A stretch of 15,360 nt of DNA from Azonexaceae bacterium (GTDB lineage Bacteria > Pseudomonadota > Gammaproteobacteria > Burkholderiales > Rhodocyclaceae), in contig SSTA01000166.1 of the NCBI GenBank assembly GCA_009469685.1, positions 1 through 15,360 on the forward strand. Reading direction: 5' to 3'. The position numbers were made by a program, and so were the translations under genes. Positions 8,301 to 15,360 of this stretch are shown here, piece after piece. How positions within the stretch are numbered: position 1 is the first letter of the stretch; every line of letters starts with the position of its first letter. The notes beneath the pieces were generated by a model. The model searched no databases and was not told where the DNA came from. It saw only the letters and a program-made list of their open reading frames with translations.

Positions 8301-11300
8301 GACGTGGCCAGCAGGTCCAGTTTGCGCCGGGCACCCCACACCTGGTAGCAGCGGTAGGAGCGCCGCAGATGGGAGGCGGCGAATTCCAGCTTGCCCCGTT
8401 CGAGCCAGAACCGGCAGGCCAGTTCGTTCGCCAGGGCTTCGTCATGGATGAACCCGCCCTTGGCTGCACCGGCAATGGCGCGGTCGTAGCCTGAGATGGC
8501 CTCGCCGACCCGGTTTTCGATGCGGGCGCGCTCGGCTTCGATGAGGTCGTGCTTGTGACGGAAATTGTCCGGGCAGTAGCGCGCCCAACGCTCCAGCATG
8601 GCCTGGTTGGCTTCCACTTCGGCCAGAATCGCCGGTCGCGGCAGGTGGTCGTCGAGGGCGATGAGGATCAGGGAGTGGACGTAGCGCAGGTCCGCCTCGG
8701 TCACGTAGGAGGCGATGAAATTGGCGCTTCTGGCGGCCGCTTCGATGCTCTCCCGGGCTGCGCCGTAATGCCCATGCAGATACAGGGCCCAGGCCCGCAA
8801 CGTGTGGTAGAAGCAGAGCGAGGACCGGCTGTTGTGGGCTGCGCAGGCGGCGAGGTAGTCCGCCTCGGACAATTCGGCCGTGTCGAAGGACGCGCCGTCG
8901 GCGGTCTGCCCCGTGAGATTGGCGACCACCGCCCGGGCGCCGAGAATCGAGTCGGTGGCCAGGTGATTCTTGACTTTGCGCGTGAAGGCCAGAGACTCGT
9001 CTATATCGCGCCACTGGCGATCGAGGGCGACTCCGCGGTACATCTGATTGATGACGCGGCCCCACATGAGCAGATAGCAGACGAATTGGTGCTCGCCCGC
9101 CTCCAGTCCGGCGTCGATCCCCGGTTGCAGATAGAGGTCGGCGTCGCCGACATGCCGCATCCAGTGATTGACGAAGGACACCATGATCAGGCTTGCCCGG
9201 CACTTGAGCCCGTTGTCCGGAAAGCGCTCGGTCAAGCGGATCGCCAGGCGGGCGAATTCGTACCCCTGAGCGAAGTCGCCGAAATCGCCGCACAAGACGC
9301 CACCCAGGCTGGCGTAACCCTTCAGCGACTCGGGTACGTGACCATGGCGCAGCGAAAGATGGGTCATCTTTGCCAGGAACCAGCCGTAAAGTTCACGCAT
9401 TCCCGCGAAGTAAGCCGCCGTATGCACCGGCATCAGCACCTTCATCGCCATGCGCTGCACCGGATCGGTCATTTCCGGGAGATCGTAGAGGGAGGCGACC
9501 GAGCGGCTCTCCAGGGCCGTCTTGATGGGTGCGAGTTCGGATTCCAGCGCACTGCGCAGATCTTCGGCGGGAACTTCGATGCCAAGCAGTGCCAGGGCCT
9601 CGCGAGCCTGGTCCACGGCCTCGATGTTGCGCCCGAGAACGGTGTATTCCGTGATCAGCAAGGCGCAGATTCCCACCCGGTCCAGGAGGTCCACAGCGCG
9701 TTCGCGGACGACGGCGATGTCGGCCATCGACCGCTCATAATCGCCGTTCAGGTAGGCGACTTCGGCACGGCGGCGGTAGAGCCCTAGGGCCAAGTCGTGG
9801 TGGGAATCCCAGGGATCGGGGGGCAGGCAGGCGACGGCGGCGTCCAGATAGTCCAGCCCGGCCTGATAGGCGTTGGCCCGCACCGCCCGCTCCGCCGCCT
9901 GGCGGTTCAGCTCGGCAAGCTGCAGTCGCTCGCCGGGATCGGCGATCAGTTCGCGACCGGCATCGAGCTGATCCACCACTTCGAATATGCGGTCGTCGAG
10001 ATCGGCTTCGGACAGTCCGGCCAGCAGCAAACGTCCGATGTCCAGGTGCAAGGCCTTCTGGGCGGCGGCGTCGATGAGGGCGTAGGCCGCTTGCTGCACG
10101 CGGTCGTGGCCGAAGGCAAAGCGATCGGAATCGGGCCTTTCGCCGACGCTTCTCAACAACTCGCCCTGCAGGGCCGGCAGGAGGTCGCCGAACAGCACTT
10201 CCCGCGGCGAACGGTGGATGATGGCCAGGGTATCCAGGGAGAAGGTGTTGCCGATGCAGGCCGCTTCCCGCAGGGCCGCCTGGGTAGGCTCCGGCAACTG
10301 GCGCAAGCGGCCGATCAAGAGCTCGATGACGTTGTCGGTAATGCCGACCGCTTCGATGCGCTGAACGTCCCAGGTCCAGCCGGAACGGTGCTCGCCGTCG
10401 CCGAGGCGATAGACGATCAATTGTTCCCGGTAGAGGGTTTGCAGAAACTGGGTGACGAAGAAAGGATTGCCCAGGGTCTTTTTCTGGACGAGAGCCGCGA
10501 GCGGCCGCGCGAGCTCCGCTTCCACGTGCAGCGAGTCGGCGATCAGGGTAGCGATGTCGGCTTCGGCCAGCGGGGCAAGGCTCAGCTCAGCCAGGGGGGC
10601 CTCTTGTTCCCGCAGACGGGAGATCATGGCCTGCAAAGGGTGGGCGGCGTCCACCTCGTTGTCCCGGTAGGCGCCGATGAGCAGGAGATGACGCAGATCT
10701 TCGCAGGTCGCCAGGGATTCCAGGAGCCGCAGGGTCGCAAGATCGGCCCATTGCAGATCGTCCAGGAACAGGACCAGAGGCTGCTCCTCGTTGCACAAGG
10801 CCTGGACGAAGCGCTGGAACGCCGACCGGAAACGGTGTTGGGCTTCGCCGCCGGAGAGCTCGGCCACTGGGGGCTGGGGACCGAGCAGGTCTTCGAGGTC
10901 GGGAATGACGGGGACGACGACGGCGCCGTTGTCGCCCACCGCCTCCTGAATTCTGGTGCGTAAGGCCTCCCGGGGGGCATCCGCCAGGAGCAGGGCCTGC
11001 CGGACGAAATCGCCGAAGGCCGAAACCAGGGCGCTATAGGGGGTATTGCGCTGGAACTGGTCGAATTTCCCGGCCACCAGATTGCCCCCGATGCCGGTCA
11101 GCGGGCGGCAGAATTCCCGCACCAGAGTACTCTTGCCGATTCCGGAGTAACCGCTCACCAGCACCATCTGGCGATTGCCCCGGCTGGCGGTGAAGGTGGC
11201 GACGAGCCGGTCGACCTCCTGCTGACGGCCGTACATCTTCTCGGCAAGCTGGAAGCGGTGGGGAATGTCGGCGGAGGCAATGTCGAAGCTCTGGATGGCC

Positions 11301-12130
11301 TGGTTCCGGGACAGGAATTCCCGGCAGCGCACGAGGTCGGCGCGGATGCCCCAGGCGCTCTGGTAGCGGTCCTCCGCATTCTTTTCCAGAAGCTTGGCGA
11401 TAATGCGGCCGATCACCTCAGGAACCCCGTGGGCGGTATCGCACAGGTTAGGCGGCCGCCGCGCCAGATGGGAGTACACGACCTCGGCGGGGTCGTCGAG
11501 GGGAAAAGGCGGCTGCCCGGCGAGCATTTCGAAGAAAGTCGCTCCCAGGGCGTAGAAATCGGCGCGGTAGTCGAGGCTGCGATTCATGCGGCCCGTCTGC
11601 TCGGGGGCGATGTAGGGCAGGGTTCCCTCCAGAGATTCCGGATTGCGCAAGGCCGGGGTCAGGCGGGGCAGCCGGGAGGCGATGCCGAAGTCGATCAATT
11701 TGACCTTCTCGCTCCCCGGAACGACGACGATGTTTCCGGGGCTGATGTCCTTGTGGATGATGTTGGCCAGATGCACCTCCGCCAGGGCTTCGCAGAGGGC
11801 GATGGCGAGTTCGAGGAAGTCCGCGGTGGTCAGGCGCTGACGGTCGATGATGCGTTTGAGCGCTTCACCCCCGAAATCCTCCAGCACGATGGCGTGCCCC
11901 TCCGGCAGTCGGACGAAGTCGTGGGCCGTCACCACCCCGGGCAATTCCATGCCGCGCAAGAGTTCGTACTCGTGCTGATAGCGTTCCAGGTACTCGCGGG
12001 TCAGTTCGCTTTCCTTGAGCAGCTTGAGGACGACCCGCAAGCGGTCCCGCCGCCGGGTGGCCCGCAGGACCCGGGTCGTCGGGCTGTCGTAGAGCTGTTC
12101 GTGCAGTATGAAATCGTCCGCGGGCAGCAT
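5327..12130 (-). CDS. Giant hybrid: Ser/Thr kinase - AAA ATPase - helical repeats - GAF - histidine kinase - REC - REC - Hpt
   Basis: This 2267-residue cytoplasmic protein has eight modules. The Ser/Thr kinase (1-275) has K36, H126-K-D128 with N133, DFG 147-149 and APE 175-177; the glycine-rich loop is not recognisable. The ATPase of the AAA_16/COG3899 type (295-640) has Walker [10 protein letters not shown] (327-335, K333) and Walker [10 protein letters not shown] (D457, D458). A TPR-like helical region (about 690-1290) carries no clear motif. A GAF domain (about 1310-1475) is followed by a coiled coil and HisKA with H1537 ([11 protein letters not shown]). HATPase_c has N, G1 (DTGIGM) and G2 (GGTGLGLA) boxes (about 1630-1755). 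Two receivers have D1828 and D1973, and an Hpt domain has H2121 in [12 protein letters not shown]. Ser/Thr kinase-ATPase-GAF-histidine kinase proteins are a known family in cyanobacteria and proteobacteria, usually without the REC-REC-Hpt tail. No membrane span is evident. The ATG at 12130 has GAGAG about 8 bases upstream and starts at the kinase domain. It lies between the NHL gene (23 bp) and the cyclase gene (overlap). Confidence 0.95.
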   Translation of the reverse strand: MLPADDFILHEQLYDSPTTRVLRATRRRDRLRVVLKLLKESELTREYLERYQHEYELLRGMELPGVVTAHDFVRLPEGHAIVLEDFGGEALKRIIDRQRLTTADFLELAIALCEALAEVHLANIIHKDISPGNIVVVPGSEKVKLIDFGIASRLPRLTPALRNPESLEGTLPYIAPEQTGRMNRSLDYRADFYALGATFFEMLAGQPPFPLDDPAEVVYSHLARRPPNLCDTAHGVPEVIGRIIAKLLEKNAEDRYQSAWGIRADLVRCREFLSRNQAIQSFDIASADIPHRFQLAEKMYGRQQEVDRLVATFTASRGNRQMVLVSGYSGIGKSTLVREFCRPLTGIGGNLVAGKFDQFQRNTPYSALVSAFGDFVRQALLLADAPREALRTRIQEAVGDNGAVVVPVIPDLEDLLGPQPPVAELSGGEAQHRFRSAFQRFVQALCNEEQPLVLFLDDLQWADLATLRLLESLATCEDLRHLLLIGAYRDNEVDAAHPLQAMISRLREQEAPLAELSLAPLAEADIATLIADSLHVEAELARPLAALVQKKTLGNPFFVTQFLQTLYREQLIVYRLGDGEHRSGWTWDVQRIEAVGITDNVIELLIGRLRQLPEPTQAALREAACIGNTFSLDTLAIIHRSPREVLFGDLLPALQGELLRSVGERPDSDRFAFGHDRVQQAAYALIDAAAQKALHLDIGRLLLAGLSEADLDDRIFEVVDQLDAGRELIADPGERLQLAELNRQAAERAVRANAYQAGLDYLDAAVACLPPDPWDSHHDLALGLYRRRAEVAYLNGDYERSMADIAVVRERAVDLLDRVGICALLITEYTVLGRNIEAVDQAREALALLGIEVPAEDLRSALESELAPIKTALESRSVASLYDLPEMTDPVQRMAMKVLMPVHTAAYFAGMRELYGWFLAKMTHLSLRHGHVPESLKGYASLGGVLCGDFGDFAQGYEFARLAIRLTERFPDNGLKCRASLIMVSFVNHWMRHVGDADLYLQPGIDAGLEAGEHQFVCYLLMWGRVINQMYRGVALDRQWRDIDESLAFTRKVKNHLATDSILGARAVVANLTGQTADGASFDTAELSEADYLAACAAHNSRSSLCFYHTLRAWALYLHGHYGAARESIEAAARSANFIASYVTEADLRYVHSLILIALDDHLPRPAILAEVEANQAMLERWARYCPDNFRHKHDLIEAERARIENRVGEAISGYDRAIAGAAKGGFIHDEALANELACRFWLERGKLEFAASHLRRSYRCYQVWGARRKLDLLATSLGSVFAAGRQDGGARTVHSPRGASVASTRVADSLDLDAIVSAAHLIAAERNPVELKRKLMHIALANAGADRGFLILDVDGTLVIEAQAGEGGEFSALPSLPLDAADGALPIARSIVAFAARLGRAVVLADAGEDEQFGRDPAIVEHRTRSLLCLPLMHGGKLSGVLYLENRLASGAFSPAHVRVLEILSSQMAIAIENARILSHLDDLVRTRTAELESANCQLQGEIAERIEVEAALQVAREEAEAATRAKSDFLARMSHEIRTPMNAVIGLGELLLATALTPKQRDYVRKLNGSASALLGIIDDILDFSKIEAGRMTVETTVFELREVLDNLVNIAVTQAEDKGLEILVECGDGVPQQLAGDPVRLGQVLINLAGNAVKFTPQGEVVIGIHRVDGETGGEVVRFSVRDTGIGMSPLQMEHLFQPFHQADGSITRRFGGTGLGLAISRELVELMGGRLKVASVEGQGTCFWFDLPCLPEAAAGAASEVPSGAAGHRILVVDDNATSRTILEAMLRRQGLAVDLAESGEAALALIEEHNSLGGEPYSLVLMDWRMPGLDGIETTRRIRHELKLTEMPAVLMVTAYGREEVVHAAEKAGVDGFLVKPVSQTLLHETVCALLGVDLPESGKSALVRASADDPLAAIRGARVLLVEDNPINQQVACELLQQLGMRVDVAADGASGIAKACSGLYDLVLMDVQMPDMDGYEATRRIRAHPGLEELPILAMTAHALAGDREKSRAAGMFDHLTKPINLNRLQAALLRWIKPAIRRAELTAETDSGFPHREPDLPRLSGFDPDRGLAQVGGNDRLYRRLLADFVQAYADAAEQLAILLQAGESRRACILAHSIKGTADTLGAGTVAAAAAALEQALLVPEEAPTRKLGELQSELAGELSTFCDALGELAGTASRAEEGGSATLSGSPLVAELEALRKLLDLGSSDAVDLVDQLRQAADAESGDYLKRIANHVEDVEFDEARQLVGELLMVINRGGMA
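5336..5343 (-). promoter_or_regulatory. Ribosome binding site of the diguanylate cyclase, inside the kinase gene
   Basis: The minus strand reads GAGGGGGA, 5 bases before the ATG at 5330. It lies within the last codons of the giant kinase gene. This strong site decides the cyclase start and, with the ATGA overlap, allows re-initiation by ribosomes finishing the kinase as well as independent initiation. Confidence 0.6.
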
Positions 12131-12153
12131 CGGGTTCTCTCGGTCAGGAGCGA

Positions 12154-14367
12154 TCAGGTGCAGGAATAGACCTGGATGAGGTTGTAGGTGGAATCGGCGA
12201 CGTAGAGCCGGCCGTCCCGGGCGTGCATCAGGAAGGGCATCCAGACGCCGCCCTGGTCCGTGGTGCGCTTGAAGAGCGAAATCCCGGACGCGAATTGCGG
12301 CACCCCGTCGCCCAGGGTAAAGACCTTGAGGGCCCGGTTGACCAGGTCATTGACGAAGAGTCGATTGCCTTCCGTGGCCAGGCTCACCGGGAGCATGAAG
12401 CGGTCGCCGTCGGGCTCCCCTTCCTGCCAGTAACCCTGGCGGCCGAAGGTGAAGAGCGGGTTGCCGTCGCGGTCGAAAACGCAGATGCGGTTGTTGAACT
12501 GGTCGGTCACATAAAGCCGGTTGTCTTCGGCGAGCACGGCATCGGTGGGGGTGAAGGGCGCTGCGCCGCCGTCCTTTCCGCCCTGATGCCAGACGAAGTT
12601 GCGCACGTGGCGGGCCGTGCCGCTCGCCAGGATCTGCCAGTGGGCCATCCGGTTGTTGAGGGTGTCCGCGATATAGACATGGCCGTCGGCGCTGGCCGCC
12701 ATGCCCTGGGGGCCGGCGATGCAGGCCGGCGCACTGCCGCGGATGCCGAAAGGCAGCCCGAAATTGATCAGCCCGCCCCAGGGCCCGACCTGGTACAGGC
12801 TGATGGTGCCGGTGTTGAAATTGCCCACCAGCAGGATGGGGGAGCCGGGAACGACCTGCCCCAGGAGGGGGAAATCCGGGCGGAAGGTCGCCATCCCCAG
12901 ATTGCCGGCGAGGAACCAGCCATCGACGCGGACCTCCTCCGGCGCGTAGCGTGCGCCTTCGGGGCGACATCCTGCCAGGCGCCAATTGCCTGCGTCCAGG
13001 GCGATTCGGGTGCGGCGCAACCAGTCGTCGGCTCCGGAATCGGCCTGGGCGGTGCGGGCAAGATCTCCCCACCAGTAATCGTATTGCTGGGCAATCGCCG
13101 CGCTTGCGGATGCCGGCCAGGACCACCCCGCGCCAGGGGGAACCGAGGTTTTCCCGGGATCCGCCGGCTCATCGGGTGGAAAAGCGATGACCGAAGTCAC
13201 GCAATTGAATTGCTCGGTCGTCGGGCTGGCGAGACTGTCGCGGCGGCTGCCCACGGCGGCGAGCAGGGTCGCGGTGGCGTTCGGGCGGGCGGCGAAGTCG
13301 ATGCGCACCTTGAGGACGCGGGAAGTGAAGGGCTCGCTGACAAAGAACACATCCGGCGCTCCACCGCCGCAGACGACGTAGGGGCTGACCAGGGCCGAAT
13401 CCTCGAGCAGGTAGTAGAGCGGATCGGTCGCCGAGTGCATCGGCTCAGGCCCATGGTGCCAGCCGGCGCGCAGGCCCCGCACCGTTGCCGCGGGGCTGCC
13501 GTCGGGCAGGTAGACGGAAATGGCGTTGGCGACGTGATCGGGCACGAAGACCAGCCCGCCGACGACATTGACGTCGCGCATGATGTTGAGCATGCCCACG
13601 CCGCGGGGTTGTCCGAAGCGGTGGGCGACGACCGCGCGGCCGCCGCTGGCGACGTAATCCGCATCCACCGGTGCGTGGGCGGGGCAGCGCAGGATTTCGT
13701 AGCTCCCCGTATTGGCGAGGTAGAGGTTGCCGGCGTCGTCGGCCGCCAGCCCCTGGGGCCAGTAAAGGTCGTGGCGGCGGCCCTCCACCAGGATGGAACG
13801 AAACTCGCCCCGGTAGCGCCCCTCCTCGGTGAATCGCACGCAGCGATTGCGCATCGGATCAGACGCGTCATGGAAGAATTCGTCATTGACGAAGACTTCC
13901 CAGTCGCCGCGCGGAGCGCGCACCAGGGCGATTCCGTTGGGGTCCTGGAGGGGAGAGAAACCGCGCTGCGGGCTGTCGCCGAGGGCATAGGCGAAACGGG
14001 GCTGGCCGGCGACGAGATCGAGTACCACCACGCGGCTGTTGCCCATGTCGGTGACGAAGACGCGGTCCTTCTCCGGGTGCGGGCAGACGTGGAAGGGCAT
14101 GCGGAATGGGAGGGCGGCAGTCCCCCCCGCCGCCGCTTCCGGGGCGAAGAGCACGTGGCGCAGCGTGGTCAGGTCGCCGTCGAAGACCAGCAGGCGGTTG
14201 TTGCCGGTATCGCAGACCCAGACGTTGCCGCTCCGGTCGCGGCAGACCCCCACCGGCGAATTGAGGTTGAGCGAAGGCAGGACAGGCCCCGGACGATCTT
14301 CCCCCGGACGGGCGGTTGCGCCGAAACGCGCGCAATGGCGAATCTTCGGCCCCAGGCGGTCTCCCAT
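12154..14367 (-). CDS. Soluble NHL-repeat beta-propeller protein
   Basis: This 737-residue protein is built from NHL-type beta-propeller repeats. Clear units are [20 protein letters not shown] (37-56), [15 protein letters not shown] (104-118), [20 protein letters not shown] (203-222), [14 protein letters not shown] (273-286), [20 protein letters not shown] (552-571), [20 protein letters not shown] (618-637), [15 protein letters not shown] (669-683) and [14 protein letters not shown] (721-734). A less regular, Pro/Trp-rich part (about 380-500) separates an N-terminal and a C-terminal group, so two propellers are likely. There is no signal peptide or membrane span, so it should be cytoplasmic, unlike many NHL proteins. 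The ATG at 14367 is preferred because GAGGAG lies 8 bases upstream; the GTG at 14376 overlaps that site. The stop is 23 bp before the giant kinase. NHL propellers bind proteins, RNA or ligands; the specific role here is unknown. Confidence 0.85.
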   Translation of the reverse strand: MGDRLGPKIRHCARFGATARPGEDRPGPVLPSLNLNSPVGVCRDRSGNVWVCDTGNNRLLVFDGDLTTLRHVLFAPEAAAGGTAALPFRMPFHVCPHPEKDRVFVTDMGNSRVVVLDLVAGQPRFAYALGDSPQRGFSPLQDPNGIALVRAPRGDWEVFVNDEFFHDASDPMRNRCVRFTEEGRYRGEFRSILVEGRRHDLYWPQGLAADDAGNLYLANTGSYEILRCPAHAPVDADYVASGGRAVVAHRFGQPRGVGMLNIMRDVNVVGGLVFVPDHVANAISVYLPDGSPAATVRGLRAGWHHGPEPMHSATDPLYYLLEDSALVSPYVVCGGGAPDVFFVSEPFTSRVLKVRIDFAARPNATATLLAAVGSRRDSLASPTTEQFNCVTSVIAFPPDEPADPGKTSVPPGAGWSWPASASAAIAQQYDYWWGDLARTAQADSGADDWLRRTRIALDAGNWRLAGCRPEGARYAPEEVRVDGWFLAGNLGMATFRPDFPLLGQVVPGSPILLVGNFNTGTISLYQVGPWGGLINFGLPFGIRGSAPACIAGPQGMAASADGHVYIADTLNNRMAHWQILASGTARHVRNFVWHQGGKDGGAAPFTPTDAVLAEDNRLYVTDQFNNRICVFDRDGNPLFTFGRQGYWQEGEPDGDRFMLPVSLATEGNRLFVNDLVNRALKVFTLGDGVPQFASGISLFKRTTDQGGVWMPFLMHARDGRLYVADSTYNLIQVYSCT

Positions 14368-14375
14368 GGAACGCA

Positions 14376-14381
14376 CTCCTC
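14376..14381 (-). promoter_or_regulatory. Ribosome binding site of the NHL gene
   Basis: GAGGAG on the minus strand, 8 bases before the ATG at 14367. It overlaps the alternative GTG start at 14376 and so rules that start out. Confidence 0.65.
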
Positions 14382-14400
14382 GTGGATGGTGTTGTTTTCG

Positions 14401-14418
14401 CCGGCGGAGGCTCGCCGG
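14401..14418 (-). promoter_or_regulatory. Palindrome in the NHL leader (CCGGCG/CGCCGG arms)
   Basis: Inverted repeat CCGGCG - 6 bases - CGCCGG, positioned in the predicted 5' leader about 20 bases before the ribosome binding site. It has the same arms as the repeat inside the promoter at 14445-14459. As DNA it could be a regulator site; as RNA it would form a 6-bp all-GC hairpin. Confidence 0.4.
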
Positions 14419-14437
14419 ACTTTATTCAAATGCTAGA

Positions 14438-14466
14438 AGTATTTCCGGCGAACCGCCGGTGGTCAA
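14438..14466 (-). promoter_or_regulatory. Sigma-70-like promoter for the NHL - giant kinase - cyclase operon
   Basis: On the minus strand, TTGACC (14466-14461, 5 of 6 matches to the -35 consensus) is followed after exactly 17 bases by AATACT (14443-14438, 4 of 6 matches to the -10). Transcription would begin near 14431, giving a leader of about 64 bases. A palindrome (14445-14459) fills most of the spacer, which suggests repression or activation at this promoter. Confidence 0.5.
14445..14459 (-). promoter_or_regulatory. Palindrome between -35 and -10 (possible operator)
   Basis: Inverted repeat CCGGCG - 3 bases - CGCCGG lies wholly within the 17-base promoter spacer. Its arms are identical to those of the repeat at 14401-14418, and the two centres are about 42.5 bp apart, close to four helical turns. 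A protein binding here would block RNA polymerase. Confidence 0.4.
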
Positions 14467-14527
14467 GGTGTCGGACACGAATTGGCCAAGTCATGACCCG
14501 TGGGGCCTGCCTAATCCTTGTCCAGGC

Positions 14528-15360
14528 CTATGGCTTTCGCCGGTCCAGCCAGCGGAGCAAGGTTTCGAAGAGGGCCACGGGGTCGACCGGTTTGGTGACG
14601 AAATCATTCATTCCCGCCGCCAGACAATGGGTCCTGTCTTCGGCGAAAGCATTGGCGGTCATCGCGACGATGGGCAGCGCTCCACATTCGGGAAGCTGGC
14701 GAATGCGGACGGTCGCTTCCAGGCCGTCCATGATCGGCATGCGGATGTCCATGAGGATGAGATCATAGGCCGCGCTGCCGGCCTTCGCCACGGCCTCGAT
14801 CCCATCGGACGCGCAATCCACGGCGAGACCGATGTCGGCGAGAATGTCGCAGGCGATCTCCAGATTGACCGGGTCGTCCTCCACCAGAAGAATCCGGCGA
14901 CCGGCGAATTCCGCTTGCAAGCGGCGTTCCGCGTCCGAGCGTTGCGGAACCCCGTCGCTCGCCGGACTGAGCAGCTTGGCGACCCGAACGGTGAACCAAA
15001 ATTGACTTCCGACGCCTTTCTGGCTCTGCGCGCCGGCGCTTCCGCCCATCAGCTGCGCGTATTTCCTGCTGATCGCCAACCCCAGGCCGGTTCCGCCATG
15101 ACTGCGGTTCGTCGACGTCTCCGCCTGTTCGAAGGCATTGAAGAGTCGGGGGAGCGCGTCTGCCGGAATGCCTATACCCGTATCCCGGACCTCGAAACGC
15201 AGAAGGGCGGTCTCGCGGTCCTCCTCGGGGCAGCTGAGCGTCAGGGTGATGGACCCGGATTCGGTGAATTTGAGGGCGTTCCCGGCGAAGTTGAGCAGGC
15301 ATTGCTGAATTCGCGTGGCATCGCCCGAAAGGTCTTCGCGCAGAGGGCAGGACTCCAGAA
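14528..15360 (-). CDS. Hybrid sensor histidine kinase, C-terminal part (HATPase_c - REC), cut at the window edge
   Basis: The frame is open from the right edge to TAG at 14528-14530, giving 276 visible residues; the sensor part and the phospho-accepting histidine domain lie outside the window. The visible part starts inside HATPase_c, with the N box (LLNFAGNALKFT, about 21-32), G1 DTGIGI (59-64) and G2 [19 protein letters not shown] (88-106). A receiver domain (about 153-273) follows with the LVEDD acidic cluster, phospho-acceptor D204 (LILMDIRMPIMDG), the AMTA threonine region and K256 (TKPV). The protein ends right after the receiver with no Hpt domain, so its phosphate would have to go to a separate Hpt, or the receiver is regulatory. 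It lies upstream of the NHL operon in the same direction with a 160-bp gap; read-through is possible but a separate promoter is present in the gap. Confidence 0.92.
   Translation of the reverse strand, partial: LESCPLREDLSGDATRIQQCLLNFAGNALKFTESGSITLTLSCPEEDRETALLRFEVRDTGIGIPADALPRLFNAFEQAETSTNRSHGGTGLGLAISRKYAQLMGGSAGAQSQKGVGSQFWFTVRVAKLLSPASDGVPQRSDAERRLQAEFAGRRILLVEDDPVNLEIACDILADIGLAVDCASDGIEAVAKAGSAAYDLILMDIRMPIMDGLEATVRIRQLPECGALPIVAMTANAFAEDRTHCLAAGMNDFVTKPVDPVALFETLLRWLDRRKP

Noticed and set aside
14368..14376. GTG start for the NHL protein three codons upstream
   Set aside because: The GTG overlaps the GAGGAG ribosome binding site, so only the ATG at 14367 has proper spacing.
12223..14436. 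A 737-codon open frame on the plus strand opposite the NHL gene
   Set aside because: It mirrors the NHL gene on the other strand, its translation is rich in His/Gly/Asp/Glu without any domain, and long antisense frames are expected at this G+C content. The NHL repeats on the minus strand are unmistakable.
14504..14528. Possible terminator after the hybrid histidine kinase gene (GGCCTG and CAGGCC arms, 13-base loop)
   Set aside because: The stem is only 6 bp, the loop is long, it includes the stop codon, and no T-run follows. It is not convincing as an intrinsic terminator.
1..15360. tRNA, rRNA, CRISPR arrays, transposases, prophage genes or attachment sites
   Set aside because: I saw no cloverleaf, no regularly spaced repeats, and no mobile-element protein. 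The base composition also looks even along the window, so there is no sign of recent insertion.

Overview
The window is about 65% G+C (an estimate by eye, not counted), densely coded and free of RNA genes, CRISPR arrays and insertion sequences that I can see. The gene families (a YbcJ-like S4 protein, DUF3429, DUF2721, a type II NADH dehydrogenase, a very large kinase/ATPase/histidine kinase hybrid) suggest a proteobacterium, most likely a beta- or gammaproteobacterium such as a Rhodocyclaceae-like organism. That placement is inference from family content and base composition only. No stretch longer than about 160 bases lacks a gene.

Left part (1-4378), metabolism and membrane genes. A 5'-cut aldehyde-dehydrogenase-like fragment that lacks the catalytic half is followed 13 bp later by a complete D-2-hydroxyacid dehydrogenase of the glycerate/hydroxypyruvate reductase type. 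A DUF3429 membrane protein converges on it from the minus strand. Divergent from DUF3429 is a two-gene unit, an S4 RNA-binding protein and a DUF2721 membrane protein whose stop and start codons overlap. A monocistronic-looking type II NADH:quinone dehydrogenase follows and converges on the minus-strand signalling operon.

Right part (4410-15360), a minus-strand signalling block. Read in the direction of transcription (right to left) it holds: the 3' part of a hybrid histidine kinase (HATPase and receiver); a 160-bp gap with a good sigma-70-like promoter and two palindromes with identical arms; a soluble NHL-repeat protein of 737 residues; a 2267-residue hybrid protein (Ser/Thr kinase - AAA ATPase - helical repeats - GAF - histidine kinase - receiver - receiver - Hpt); and a receiver-GGDEF diguanylate cyclase. 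NHL gene and giant kinase are 23 bp apart, and kinase and cyclase overlap by the ATGA motif. All phosphotransfer residues are present (H1537, D1828, D1973, H2121, then D57 of the cyclase), so the genes could form a complete relay from a multi-input sensor to c-di-GMP synthesis.

The best candidate for an undescribed system is this NHL protein / giant kinase / diguanylate cyclase operon, with the upstream hybrid kinase as a possible second input. Each protein family is known; what would be new is the combination and the role of the NHL protein.
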